A stretch of 64,000 bases of DNA, taken from Branchiostoma floridae (Eukaryota; Chordata; Leptocardii; Amphioxiformes; Branchiostomatidae). A program made the position numbers and the translations under genes. The notes beneath the pieces were generated by a model. The model did no database searches and had not been told where the DNA came from. It worked only from the letters and a program-made list of their open reading frames with translations. Location: positions 18,343,534-18,407,533 of the forward strand of contig NC_049982.1 of assembly GCF_000003815.2 (NCBI RefSeq). The letters are read 5' to 3'. The stretch's first letter is position 1. Each line of letters starts with the position of its first letter. Shown one piece after another: positions 44,301-53,276 of this stretch.

Positions 44301-47300
44301 GCATTCGCTAAAAAGACATTTTGCTGGGCGTTCGCTAAAAAGACCATCGAGAATCGAAAACTTTGATTTATGTCACTTCGGGTCAATGGATTGACTTGAA
44401 ACTCAGGATTAATACATGGGAGCACAACGTGGACATATTCCAAGCAAAAAAAATGAGATTCGTGCAGCGCGGACTTCTCTAGAGTGGGCGTTTGTGGGCA
44501 TTCGCTAAAAAGACCCTCCCTGTTTACTATATATAGTTGAAATTTCTTTTTAAAAACTTTGTTTCAATTCAGAGCACTATTTCTTTTAATTCTACAGCCT
44601 ATCATTGCAAACTGTGTGTAATCCAAACATCTGCAATGGTCGGATTTGAGTGACTAACAATGTAAACATTTGATTTTACCTTTAAGAGTCACACCGTACA
44701 ACCTTTGGTGACTGAAGAAGCTCCAGCTTCCAGTCTGCTGTGGATCTTGGGTGTTGTTGTGGGATCCCTGGTCTTCATCATCATCATCCTACTGGTGGTG
44801 TACAACTTTGTGACTACGAAAGCAGATGCTGTGGAGCCAAAAAAGGTTGGTTTGTCTGACAGTGTACAATCCTATTCAGCTACTGTATACATAAAGGTGC
44901 TATAGTCCCAATTTGACTTTTACATTAAAAGAACATTTAAGAAAAAATTGCTTATCATCATATAGGTCTTAAATTCAAACTTACCAAGAGACAAGGACTT
45001 TGGGCAGAACTCTGGGGAGATGCATAAATTGTGTGGTATCATCACTTGTTTTTGCTGCTACTTTTATTCCAAACGGTCAAACTCCATACTTAATGTCATT
45101 ATCAAATTCACACTGGGTGAGAAGATAAAAAACCTGTAAGAGGCAGTATATTAACTGAATAATGTACCTTCAACATCAGCCTGAGGAGCTTGGAAACAAA
45201 CTATCAGAAAGATATGTCCAGAAGGGAGGCCTGGGTTCTGTAGGCCTGCTCATACCTGCACAGCTGCCGGGAGTGCCACAAACAAGCAGGGGACAGACAA
45301 GCTACCAGCTTAGTGATGAGACTGAGGAGGTGATGCAAACAGAATGTTGATTGGTGGATGGTGGTGGAAGCCTCTATAGTAGTCTTGGTGATTGGCTGAT
45401 AATTCTTAAATGGTGGCGGTGATAGGTTGATGTGATAAAGGTAGTCACTTTTTGGTTGGCTCCTAACATATGGTGATTCAATAAAGGTGGTGATTGGCTG
45501 ACTCCTATGATAGGCTGATTTTACTGGCATGCAACAGCTGCTCACTGATTGGTTATCCTAAGTACTGTTACAGTGGTGGAAGTGGTAATTGATTAATGAC
45601 TGACTGACATTCTTTTGTCTGTACCAACAGAAGGATAAAGAGTGGATCACAGAGTCTGGGCTGAAGGTGGACATGTCCAAGGGCTCCATAACCCTGATCC
45701 CGCCTGCTCGTCCACCAGGCAAGGATGATGTGCGAGAGTTTGGGACCCAACACAAGCAGGGCAAGGAGGCCTGGTCTGACAAGGAGGCACCACCTGCAGA
45801 AAGGTGAGAAAAATTTTTCATCAATGGCAGGTTGAATATATAATGAGCATTATTTTTTCAATCAAGTACAAAGAAAAAGTTGGTAGAGATTTTTCTAAAC
45901 CATGGTGCTAAGCATACTTCATGCAGACAAGCATGTCTTATTCTTCCATTTGTTGAATGTTGACATGGGCATCTGCTTGAATAAGTATTTAGGGATATAA
46001 GCAGACAAGACAGGAGTCATTTTGCTAATTGCTACCATTCTAAGATAAAACTGCATCACAGTTATTACATGTACCAATGTGGTTTCATCAATTCATTGTA
46101 TGTACTAGACTAAGTGTGATTGCAGAACAATGCCCCCTATCAGTTCAAAATAGCACTGCAGCCTTAACAGTCAAACAGCACTCGGACACTTGTTGATACC
46201 CAAGTTTACCGATCAATAACCACTACAATTCAGACCTTAACAATTCTACTTTTCCCCACAGGAGACTAGCAGTTGATGAGAAACCAAAGCGCTCCAAAAA
46301 GGAGAAACGTGAGAAGTGGCGTGGGCCTGCCAAGAAACATAGGAAGGAACACGAGAGACCGCGGAGAACGGAGATCCCTGTACGCCCACCTGTGCGACTG
46401 GTCGGATCTTATGAGAGCGTGAAATCAGCAGCGAGTATGGATCAGGTGAGTGTCTGCTTGTCAGTTTTTGTTGCAAAATACTAACTTTTCCTTCATTGAG
46501 TGGACTCTTCCATAACACTTTGTTCAAAAGTTAGTAACTACATCTTACTTATCATAAATTTGAAAAAATCATATTTATAAAGTGATTATCTCCTCTAGGT
46601 TGAAAATGGATAAAAATTGTAAAACTACCAATCACTCGTGGAACTTGTTACTGCATTTTATATATTGCCTTGGGCCACTGAGACACTGCATATTTTGATC
46701 TGCCCAAATCATATACATGTAATACAAATGTCTATACATGTACCATATAGAAAATAAAAGCAACCAAAAGAATCCTGTTTTTTAACAGCAGTTTTGTGGT
46801 ATCCCTAGCCACATTGTCCCAAACAGGATACAGCTTTGTAGTGCATTAAGAAGATTACAGTTCCATTATAAGTGGGTTCTAAATCACACTGTTGACATTT
46901 AACATCAAAGTCTCAGTCCACTTGTTTTGTACCATAGCAATAGGCCGAGGGTGCCTAGGACTGGTAAAGAACATTGCATAGATGACAGAGAACCTGACTT
47001 CTACCATTAATATTTCAAGAGAGGCCATAATGCCTCATTAAACTTAACAATCAGCTACATCAGAAGATACTTAAAACATCAATGTAATGGACAAAAGATA
47101 GATGTGTGTGGAGAATTGGCTTGACAGCTGCTGACTAAAAGATTACGTGGCTAGATTGAAAGGCTTCCTAGGGGTTTATAAAATCGTCTAGTCATTGTTT
47201 TATCACACTACATTTGTTGACCAAAAAGGTCTCTGTTGAAGTTCAGTTATTCTTTTAAACAAAAGTGTTCACTTCTATTACACTTTTGGGTAATCAACCT

Positions 47301-50300
47301 CATAATGTCTAACAAACAGCAAACGTCAGTGTCACAGGTATATTGAAAAACCCCATACACAGTCCACACCATACAATGACTCACGCTATAATAGGATAAA
47401 GATTATTGTGTCTGAGTTGACAACTGACAAGTGGTTTAAAATATTGATTCAGCTAGGAGAGTCTCTGAGGTGACAACCATGGCAAATATTGTCCCCCAAG
47501 GGGCCAGGTCCATTGGTTGAGAGGTGACCAAAAATTTACAAAAAATACTTGAATATGTCAACCTTAAATTTCAGTTTCCAATATACTTTTTATCAAAGAA
47601 GTGCTTGATTCTTCAATATGAAAACTTTGCAACAATGATGGAGTTAGAAATAAATCTGCTAGCAAAAAAACAAAGCTATTCTCTCCAACCCATTTGACAG
47701 AATAATGGGACATTCCAGGATGTCAACCTGTCACACCATGGTAATCCCTTGGGATGGGATGTACCAAATGTGCACTTAAGGAAGGTGTTCAACCTCAATT
47801 TCTTTTTAAGGCAAAAAAAAAGAAACAAAATGGTTTGTAAAGAAGCAAAACATTATGCCAAACATGAATTTGCTGCCCTTATTATGTCTATACAATACCT
47901 GCTGTATTGACTTTACGTTGACAAACAACTACACACCTGTATAAAAATGAGATGACCCTTGTCCCACTGTCCCCACGCAAGTTGTGCTTTTGTTATGATT
48001 GCCTGGAGACACGCAAGGCATGGCCGGTCACAGCTGCTTAGGCACACATTACAAAATGGTGACCAGTACTTGCTGTACATCAGCCAATATCATCTCTTAA
48101 ACATCCAAGGAACCCTTTTCTAAAGTAGGAACATGGTTTTCGAAGGACCTGTAGAGAGGAGGCCTTTAAGTTGCCCTAACCTGGTCGATCCACCCACAAA
48201 CAAGCAGGTATTTTGTACCTTCAAACTGTTGTGTACTAAGGAATATTATAGACTGTAGAGCAGAAGTAGTTATCAAATCGTCTATTTACAGTTGACAACA
48301 TTGTAGTAGCTTGGTTAAAAAAACAGCACATGGCTCACGAGTGAATTAGAGCTTTAATGTCAACATTCAAAGGGAACAATCAGGAAATGTTTTGGTCATG
48401 CTTTGTCAGATTATATTGATCAGTTCCTTGAAAACAATTAAAATGTAGCTCTCAGAAAAGTGTGCCAAATTTCATGAATTTATTATCTTTCGTGGCCAAA
48501 ACTGTTGTTTCAAAAGCAGTCATATACATGTACATTCTGTTGTCATAATTAAACAGTAGCTTGCAGCTGTTGTTAGGACAACTCAAACATTCATCTGAAT
48601 TGTGGTGAAGATTTTAAGTTCAGATAACAAGATCCAAAGTACAAAGAGATCAAGTACAAGTGACACTTTGTTATCTTACGGTTGATTTCAAATCATTTTA
48701 CTGTTTCTAGCCCACTTCATATGTTCCATGGTGACTAGAGAGTTATTGATAAGTCAACAGTGTGTGTCTGAAACTTAAGACTCCAAGGGCAAAATATGTG
48801 TAATACACCTGACAAAGAGTGTATTCATTTTTCTCCATCAGAACTCTCTGTTGCAAATTTAAGAGAGCTGTCTTTACTGACATGAGTAGCAGATACATCT
48901 TTACTGTGAGCACTATTTCTTCATAAGCCTTCCAACAACTGTTATGTTGTACAACCTAGACAGTTCTAGCACCAATCAAACTTGTCTTGGTGAAGTTGGT
49001 ATTGTCAGACAGTAGACTACTGGTATGTGTGACATATTGTCCATGGAAGCAGGACAAGCTGAAACCGATTGCTAGGCCAGGCGGTTTGAGCTGACAGCTG
49101 TTTGTGCCACTAACAATTTCAGAAAGCAAATCAATCTATCCCAAACTGTTCTGTAACATCTGGTGCATGAGATCTCAAGGACTCTTATGTAGGCCAAAAC
49201 ACCATCTTGTTTCTCGGTAACATAGCGATACATGTACTATGCCAGTACTGGTGTGCATTCCCTTTGAATTGGAATTATTTTGTAGCCCTAAGCTTCCCTA
49301 CCAATCAAAATGTCTGAACCCCCCAAAAAACAGAATGGATACAGAAAAAAGGATAACAAAACAGCAAATGGCAATGCAGATTCAAAAGGCAAATCACAAC
49401 ATGTCAAAATACAACCGTAGCGCAAGGTTTAAAATGCCAGTCTGACAGAGGTAAGCAATGGGCAACCACAACCAAGGAGCAACCTCTTCCTTTAAGAAAC
49501 TGGAGTTTAAAGAAGAAATTTGTATTTTTCTCTTAATCTCCAGATTGAGCACGAGGCAGCCCTGTTTGAACATGTGGCCCTGATGAACAAGCTGGAGGAT
49601 GGGGAGAACAAGAAGAGGGACACACCTACAGTCAGATTCAAGGCAACGGTTCATCCACTCCAAGCTCTGTCCTCACTCCCTCCTCTCAAGGACACGCCGC
49701 TCGTCACCAAGTACACTACTGAGAATGAGGTGAGATGATCCCGGATAATGTCAATACTAATATATATAAGCTAATACAGCCAAATTTGTGTTTATCGGTA
49801 TGTTGAATAAATTGATTATTCATTGCATGCATAAAAGATCACTGCAATGCATTATACAGTACAAGTGTACATTAAAAAATGTGATATGATTTCCTTCAGG
49901 TTGCTACTGAAAAAGAGGCTGCACTAGAGGAAGAGGATGAAGTCCTGAGGGAACAGAAGATGAAAGCAGTGGTGAGGATGCATTCTCATGTAGCACATGA
50001 AAAATATAGAAATAGCAGGGATGGAATAGCTTATATAGATTAAACTAGTAGGTTGAAGTAATCTTGAAAGTTGTGATGAAACAGATGAATTTTCAATAAC
50101 ACATTGCAATATGCCTGTCATTCTGTAAATATAGAGAAATTATTGTTATAACATATGTAGAACAATATCATGATAGTAGCTTTAGATTTGTTTGAACTCC
50201 AATCATCCCATTTTGTCACCCCAGAAGGAGGAAGACTGGGACACACTAGACACCATCATCAAGCTCCGTGCTGAAGTGGAGCATCTCCGCAACAAGGAAC

Positions 50301-53276
50301 GGCAACGCGAGAAGCAGAAGAGGCAGCAGCAGGCAGCAAAGACTCCTGGGAAGGCAGACGGCCCCCTCACGCCCTTGCCTCCCCCCAAGCCACTGACTCA
50401 GCAGGAGAAACAGAGAATGAGAGTGAAGGAAGTCTGGGAGGATGCACAGAAACAGGTATTACTATGGTGACATATATTATATATATGGTAAATTGGCATG
50501 GTACTAAAAGCTAGGCCTTATAAGTTATAGATTCAGATGAAAATTAAAGGTTTAAACAATACAAGTAAGATATACTTTTATTGGCATATAACATGTGAGC
50601 AATGATGTATTTTTATGTTGCCGTAACTTCAGGGGGTCAAACTATATCCATGTTTATCCGCATATGTCTTATGTTAAACTATGGGTTGCGAACCTACCTC
50701 TGTAGTTTCTCACCATGTGTTTCATCTTTGTAGCTGGAGGGACTGCTGGAGCCCCAGTACTTCCCACAGGCAACTATGACACCTGTAGCCCGGAAGATGC
50801 AGGCTGCAAGGCGAAACAGATGGCGGACACAACACTCCCGCCACGGCTCAGGACATCCTGCTGACGTGCTGCCTGGAGAAGTGCAGTTTGTAAGTCATTG
50901 TTTTTTTTTTTAATTACATGTTCCAATGGAGGATTCAGACAATGGGATGCATATATTGTTACATATTATTGGGCACGACAACTTTTAAAAGCTACAATCG
51001 TAGTTAAATTCTCAACTATAACAATGTCCGTGTTCTATTTCAGGACAAGAAAATGGGTCGGAACATGCGTGCAGCCCAGCCCAAGGTCGGAGACTACATG
51101 AGGACAGACAGCAACATAAAACTAGTCAGGGTTGCACCAATCAGTGATGAGGTAAATAAAATCAATTTGAATGTGTTTTCACGATTTATTTCATGATATT
51201 TAGTCAAAGTCTAGGACAGAACAACACATGCCCTCATTTTCTTGGGGAATTATTTATATTTATGTAGTAACCCTTATAACAATGTAATTTGTGTTTTAAT
51301 CCAGGCGAACACCACTGGCCGTGACATGCCAATAACAGCCCAACCACGCTCCATTGCTGACCAAGCACGACGAGAGGCAGCCATCTTAGGGCAAGGGGGA
51401 GACCCATACGTACAGCTTCTACGGATGGCAAGCATCCAATCTCCTATGGTGAGTCTTCATCAACTTGAAGACACCTTTTGAAGTTTGAGAATGGGAAACA
51501 ATTTTTAAACATGTGTGAGCAAAAGTAGTTCCAATACAATTTATCACATATACCAAATTTGGATAGCACACATGACAAACTATTGCCCCTAACCATATGA
51601 TATTTCAATCTTGCTCATTGCTTCTTCAAAATTATTGCACAGCAGCATATATTTCTTTCTCTTCTTCTATGGTGATCTCACATTATGTTGCTATCACATG
51701 AAGATAACCATGTTTATCATCAACAGGGACCAGTACCTCAACCACCTCAGTCACCATCACAGCAATTGAGGGATGATGAAGAGGTCCAACGTCTCTTGGA
51801 AGAAGCCTTTCCATTGGAGGATGCAGGCCATGATGAGTCCAGAGTAGAAGAGTCTGTAACATCAAGATCAGTCACAGAAACAGAGCGTGGTACCGTGAAG
51901 TCAGGAAAGACTGGGGACAGGAAAAGCCAGGTATCTTCAAAAAGGAAGCTGAGACCAAAAACAGCAGCAGTTGCTCCTGATGACACCCTGCAATCAACAT
52001 CAAGAGGCCTTTCGCCACGTCCACCACGTCAAGCTTTTTCAGAACCGAGAGTACCACAGTTGCTCACCCCTCCTACAGGGATAAGTTTGTCTGGAGACAG
52101 GACTCCTTACCATGACCCATATTACACCCCAGCAATGGTGGATACAGTGTATGGTGCACAGCCTTCTGTCAGGACTAGCACCCCCCGTGCACCTCGTTTC
52201 TCCACAATGGCACAGCCTACCCCAGCTGTTGATCCATATGGACACGGACTGCACCACCCTGGAATGGGTAGGCCCTACAGGAGAGTTTCTCCTGGAACTG
52301 AACTTCCTCACATACAGCCAGGAAGGGCACCTTCTCACCTGGTATGGCAGCCTGAGACACCAGCCATGATGTCACGATATGGGGATCTTGGTGAGTAAAT
52401 CTTTTTAAGGATATACCTCGGTCTCCACATTTGTTGGAGAATTTCTTCCCAGCCTACTGATAGAAATCACTGCGTCAGATGAGTCACTAAGGAGCAAAGG
52501 TAGAAGTCACTTGTCAATGCCTGTAGGAACACTTCAAATTAACAACTTAGCTCAGAATATATGTGTCCATCAGATTTAAATCAAACAGCACAATGACCTG
52601 TATCTGGTATCCTTCTCCTCTGCAGGACCAGGTGCAGCAATGCAGAATCCCATCTATGACATCCCAAGACCATCTGTTGGTGGACTTGATGGGTCCTTGG
52701 TAAGTAAACCAATGTACTTTTTTTTAATTAAGGAATCAATAATCTTTATTCTTCTATCTGAAAAAAATGTCTTTTAGGTCAACAATACTTTTTTGGGAAA
52801 TGAAATGAAATATATGCACAAAATTGCCCTAGGAATTTGCACCTAATTGAAAGTTTTAAAAATTGCAGTAAATTATGCTTATATATATAGGAGGAGATGC
52901 AAATAAAACTTCATGACAACATTGTGCTACAGTCAGCAAATGAAAAATTAATGCAACTGTGTAGCTTACTTCAATGTCATCTTCTTTCCAACAGTATGAA
53001 CCTGAAAGAACAAACCTCAGCTTTCTGGATCAGTTGCGCTCGACCCCTGTCAGGGCATACACACAACCCTCTCCCTATGCGGGAGTACAGCAGCCAATGG
53101 CACAGCCATCACAACAACCAACCACAGGGCAGCAGCCAAGCCGGGAGCCAATCACAGAGCACAGCTTGCCTGGGGTGATGTCATCGCTGACCAATGAGCA
53201 AAGAGATACATTGTTGCAGCTAATTCGTGAGGAATATGGAAAATTAGAACATGAGAGAAGTACTAAAGAATCCTAA
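26198..53276 (+). CDS. Mucin-like type I membrane protein, KIAA1549/KIAA1549L-like (16 exons)
   Basis: Sixteen exons with compatible phases: 26198-26348, 30729-31623, 31984-34856, 35068-35244, 44687-44845, 45631-45803, 46262-46445, 49544-49729, 49900-49971, 50225-50455, 50734-50889, 51044-51151, 51305-51448, 51727-52390, 52626-52699, 52995-53276 (TAA). Order: basic/hydrophobic signal; long Thr/Ser/Asn-rich ectodomain dense in N-x-T sequons; a duplicated membrane-proximal module; one helix; a cytoplasmic tail of about 770 residues, mostly charged and proline-rich. The family guess rests on mucin plus single helix plus long tail and on the tail motif LRAEVEHLRNKERQREKQKR, which resembles the KIAA1549 (DUF3827) family. 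A profile search is needed to confirm it. A 100-N gap interrupts exon 2, and an apparent 1-nt frameshift near 33102 splits exon 3, so no single continuous ORF can be read here. Cellular role unknown. Confidence 0.85.
26349..30728 (+). other. Intron 1 (4.4 kb)
   Basis: AT-rich, with no convincing exon. It contains the dispersed fragment ATAACCGCCCTTCGTCGTAA near 27390. No large inverted or tandem repeat is seen. Confidence 0.6.
30729..31623 (+). CDS. Exon 2: mucin segment and first copy of module A
   Basis: Thr/Ser-rich sequence (NTTVTLTGQTTLNNSTTITT) runs into a 100-N gap at 30962-31061. After the gap the frame differs, so the gap length is not a true size. The 3' part encodes TVVNPNNIPANMVLNVVLNV, an amphipathic stretch, then PGRRRLLQ, ending phase 0 at CAG/GTAAGT. 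Confidence 0.85.
30962..31061. other. 100-N assembly gap
   Basis: Exactly 100 N, a placeholder of unknown true length, inside coding exon 2. Confidence 0.99.
31984..34856 (+). CDS. Exon 3: giant mucin exon with apparent frameshift
   Basis: A 2.87-kb exon. It opens with module B copy 1 (IINVTVTTGGQLEISFVVVN) and continues as hundreds of Thr/Val/Ala/Asn residues with NVT, NTT and NIT sequons, including a near-exact internal repeat of PADNVTAIATTVVTML. It closes with module A copy 2 (TVVNPSTIVENQLTILVLSL ... GQRRRLLQ). The frame used from 31984 reaches a TGA at 33148-33150. The mucin pattern continues in another frame from about 33105 to the end, which needs one extra base near 33102-33104. Confidence 0.8.
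34886..34985. other. 100-N assembly gap in intron 3
   Basis: Exactly 100 N, between exon 3 and exon 4. It does not affect coding phase. Confidence 0.99.
35068..35244 (+). CDS. Exon 4: module B, second copy
   Basis: 59 codons: VINVTALPEGRLQVLFVVVN, then PPADVTAAFNQVSQQEIRAI and GFPLDIT. It aligns with the start of exon 3, so modules A and B were duplicated as a unit across a phase-0 intron. It ends ACA/GTGAGT in phase 0. Confidence 0.87.
35339..36490 (+). repeat. Left arm of the foldback element
   Basis: Carries three copies of a 21-mer close to GGTCTTTTTAGCGAATGCCC (35339, 35509, 35536) in its outer 220 bp, possible protein-binding sites. The rest is non-coding and matches the right arm in inverse. 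Confidence 0.88.
36491..36908 (+). repeat. 51-bp minisatellite, left array (about 8 units)
   Basis: Units on the plus strand read CAGGTGAGTAA...TTTCCTTTGATTACAG then ACCAGGTAAGACACCGTA. Each therefore carries a pyrimidine-rich AG acceptor and two GT donors in the sense of the host gene. Confidence 0.92.
36911..37296 (-). repeat. 51-bp minisatellite, central array (about 7 units)
   Basis: Same family in the opposite orientation, with the variant CTATCTGGTCTATAGGCAAA. The array stops abruptly inside a unit, at CCCTATATGG, where the nested retrotransposon begins. Confidence 0.92.
37297..41120 (-). mobile_element. Full-length RLE-type non-LTR retrotransposon
   Basis: About 3.8 kb, reading leftward. 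It begins near TGTTGACGTCTGGG, contains one long intact ORF, and has a short 3' UTR ending TGATGTATTTACCAA. There is no poly(A) tail. It sits inside a minisatellite unit of the foldback element. Confidence 0.88.
37469..40837 (-). CDS. Reverse transcriptase / restriction-like endonuclease polyprotein
   Basis: 1122 residues counted from the first ATG. The open frame extends 59 codons upstream to a GTG, with a TGA shortly before that. Order: N-terminal zinc finger CHCGKICKNSKGLKIHQAKT; RT motifs PGPSGLPYKIYKK, motif A WLDLANAY, motif B GCTISPILF, motif C GFMDDITLTT; CCHC knuckle CKLCGERGTMAHILSSC; PD-(D/E)xK endonuclease RPDAVLW...IILIELTVPWEE. One N-terminal finger, CCHC and a C-terminal RLE place it among R2/NeSL/HERO-type elements. 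HERO- or NeSL-like is my best guess. No stop or frameshift is seen, so it may be recently active. Confidence 0.9.
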   Translation of the reverse strand: MATTRNGERPRKRMTQKTLTGEVSVTIAQCHCGKICKNSKGLKIHQAKTKCGKEVAQTQRTGAETLGETQEDSRQEVHHSTGDVQAPASPLSRSSTPVSQPSRGSERVDATEIQPAKERIKWPKLNDTNSWSQLDQDLDRVLEATLAGTVERKVDSLTTITYNMARERFGVEEKKRRPCSEKQPNRREREIKRLRKEIKKLNKRYRSCQDGEKEGIKQLTSQLRDQLCKLRRAESIRRKRKERTNKRAQFIRDPFKFTKALLGEAKSGKLISPKEEVEDFLRVTHNDNTKDIPLEVNTSIVAAERPESPLSISEPSWKEVQEVVRKARAGSAPGPSGLPYKIYKKCPLLLRRLWRLLRRIWVKGSIPVSWKKAEGCFVPKEENSSTINQFRTISLLSVECKIFFSVLAKRMVTYVTENNYINTSVQKGGIPGFSGCLEHTGVLSQMIREAKVNGSDLTVVWLDLANAYGSIPHALIQVALDHYHIPARVKGMISSYFGGIQMRFKTAQFTTQWQKLEKGIVTGCTISPILFIMGMNLIIDAAASKAKGPRMQSGVRLTPLRGFMDDITLTTTSHIEARWMLSELDYMATWARMKFKPKKSRCMIIKKGKVTSRFKLEVQGEPIPSIVGNPVKCLGKWFDDSLTDRKNASSTVAQTEEWLRRIEKSGLPGKFKAWLYQHGLLPRLMWLLTVYEIPLTSVEEMERKVNKHLRKWLGVPPSFTALGFYSTTGQLQLPLSSVVEEYKVAKCRVVMQLRDSQDKQINQAGVTTRAGRKFKPDSMVSQAEGMLVLRDIVGITNIGRQGLGCAHFKQWGKANRKERRALVQEQVRNLEEERRRAKAVELAAQGAWTKWNLPSRKITWAELWKLEPFRVSFMLRSVYDTLPSPANLYRWKLREDPACKLCGERGTMAHILSSCKVALAQGRYRWRHDKVLSTIASILEVERRKKRHVEAKRAPVMAFVREGEKSRRPATERATSSILQKARAWELKVDLGRRLHFPSVVQTNLRPDAVLWSEEGKKIILIELTVPWEERCEEAHERKASKYHDLLQCCREKGWQSWLFPVEVGCRGFPAQSTWKLLTALGITGRARKNAVRSIGETAEAASCWVWRKREEVSWKPGGADE
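41121..42042 (-). mobile_element. 5'-truncated upstream copy of the same retrotransposon
   Basis: 922 bp that appear identical to 37297-38218: the last 249 codons of the ORF (41293-42042) and the whole 3' UTR. It abuts the 5' end of the full-length copy head-to-tail, with no spacer. Its 5' end falls within the coding sequence, directly after minisatellite DNA. Confidence 0.9.
42043..43361 (-). repeat. 51-bp minisatellite, right array (about 26 units)
   Basis: Resumes at GGTCTATAGGC, exactly where the central array was cut, and continues with the subtype GGTGTCTTACCTGGTCTGTA. Because 51 is 17 codons, artefact ORFs with 17-residue repeats appear here. Confidence 0.92.
43362..44515 (-). repeat. 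Right arm of the foldback element
   Basis: Inverse copy of the left arm with the same three terminal 21-mers. Only scattered substitutions separate the arms, so the element is young or homogenised. Confidence 0.88.
44687..44845 (+). CDS. Exon 5: transmembrane segment
   Basis: Begins SHTVQPLVTEEAPASSLLW, then a hydrophobic helix ILGVVVGSLVFIIIILLVVY followed by the stop-transfer-like NFVTTKADAVEPKK. Phase 0 at both ends; donor AAG/GTTGGT. The foldback element occupies almost all of the preceding intron. Confidence 0.87.
45631..45803 (+). CDS. Exon 6: juxtamembrane cytoplasmic
   Basis: KDKEWITESGLKVDMSKGSI followed by TLIPPARPPGKDDVREFG; ends phase 2 (GAA AG/GTGAGA). Confidence 0.88.
46262..46445 (+). 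CDS. Exon 7: strongly basic segment
   Basis: Contains KPKRSKKEKREKWRGPAKKH and HERPRRTEIPVRPPVRLVGS, a possible nuclear-localisation or phospholipid-binding basic patch. Ends MDQ in phase 0. Confidence 0.88.
46446..49543 (+). other. Intron 7 (3.1 kb)
   Basis: AT-rich sequence with no exon or clear repeat family that I can support. Confidence 0.6.
49544..49729 (+). CDS. Exon 8: helical segment
   Basis: Starts IEHEAALFEHVALMNKLEDG and ends PLVTKYTTENE. Probably the start of a coiled-coil region. Phase 0 at both ends. Confidence 0.88.
49900..49971 (+). CDS. Exon 9: acidic helix
   Basis: 24 codons, VATEKEAALEEEDEVLREQK then MKAV, between TTCCTTCAG and GTGAGG. Confidence 0.87.
50225..50455 (+). 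CDS. Exon 10: family-signature coiled coil
   Basis: KEEDWDTLDTIIKLRAEVEH continues into LRNKERQREKQKRQQQ, then a Pro-rich linker and QQEKQRMRVKEVWEDAQKQ. The EHLRNK...REKQKR stretch is the best match to the KIAA1549 family. Confidence 0.88.
50734..50889 (+). CDS. Exon 11
   Basis: LEGLLEPQYFPQATMTPVAR followed by an Arg-rich RRNRWRTQHSRHGSGH, phase 0 at both ends. Confidence 0.88.
51044..51151 (+). CDS. Exon 12
   Basis: DKKMGRNMRAAQPKVGDYMR followed by TDSNIKLVRVAPISDE; 36 codons in phase 0. Confidence 0.88.
51305..51448 (+). CDS. Exon 13
   Basis: 48 codons, ANTTGRDMPITAQPRSIADQ then an Ala-rich helix and YVQLLRMASIQSPM. Confidence 0.88.
51727..52390 (+). CDS. Exon 14: long Pro/Ser/Arg-rich tail exon
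   Basis: Contains DDEEVQRLLEEAFPLEDAG, then low-complexity Pro/Thr/Ser-rich sequence probably disordered and phosphorylated. It ends GDLG in phase 1. Confidence 0.88.
52626..52699 (+). CDS. Exon 15
   Basis: GPGAAMQNPIYDIPRPSVGG then LDGSL. NPIYDIP is a possible Tyr-phosphorylation or PTB/SH2-type site. Confidence 0.85.
52995..53276 (+). CDS. Exon 16: C-terminus and stop
   Basis: 93 codons from YEPERTNLSFLDQLR to SLTNEQRDTLLQLIREEYGK and EHERSTKES, then TAA at 53274-53276. Confidence 0.88.
   Translation, partial: YEPERTNLSFLDQLRSTPVRAYTQPSPYAGVQQPMAQPSQQPTTGQQPSREPITEHSLPGVMSSLTNEQRDTLLQLIREEYGKLEHERSTKES

Larger units (their letters stand above)
35339..44515. mobile_element. 9.2-kb foldback (palindromic) element in intron 4
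   Basis: GGTCTTTTTAGCGAATGCCC at 35339 is matched in inverse at 44515. About 1.15 kb of the two arms is nearly identical, with occasional single-base differences. Inward of the arms lie arrays of a 51-bp minisatellite. Its orientation flips at about 36909, the centre of symmetry. GTTTACTA occurs just outside both ends (35326-35333 and 44522-44529), a candidate 8-bp target duplication, with 5-6 unmatched bases between it and the repeats. No transposase ORF is visible. The layout recalls foldback elements (Drosophila FB, sea urchin TU). The right half also carries a nested retrotransposon. Confidence 0.88.
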
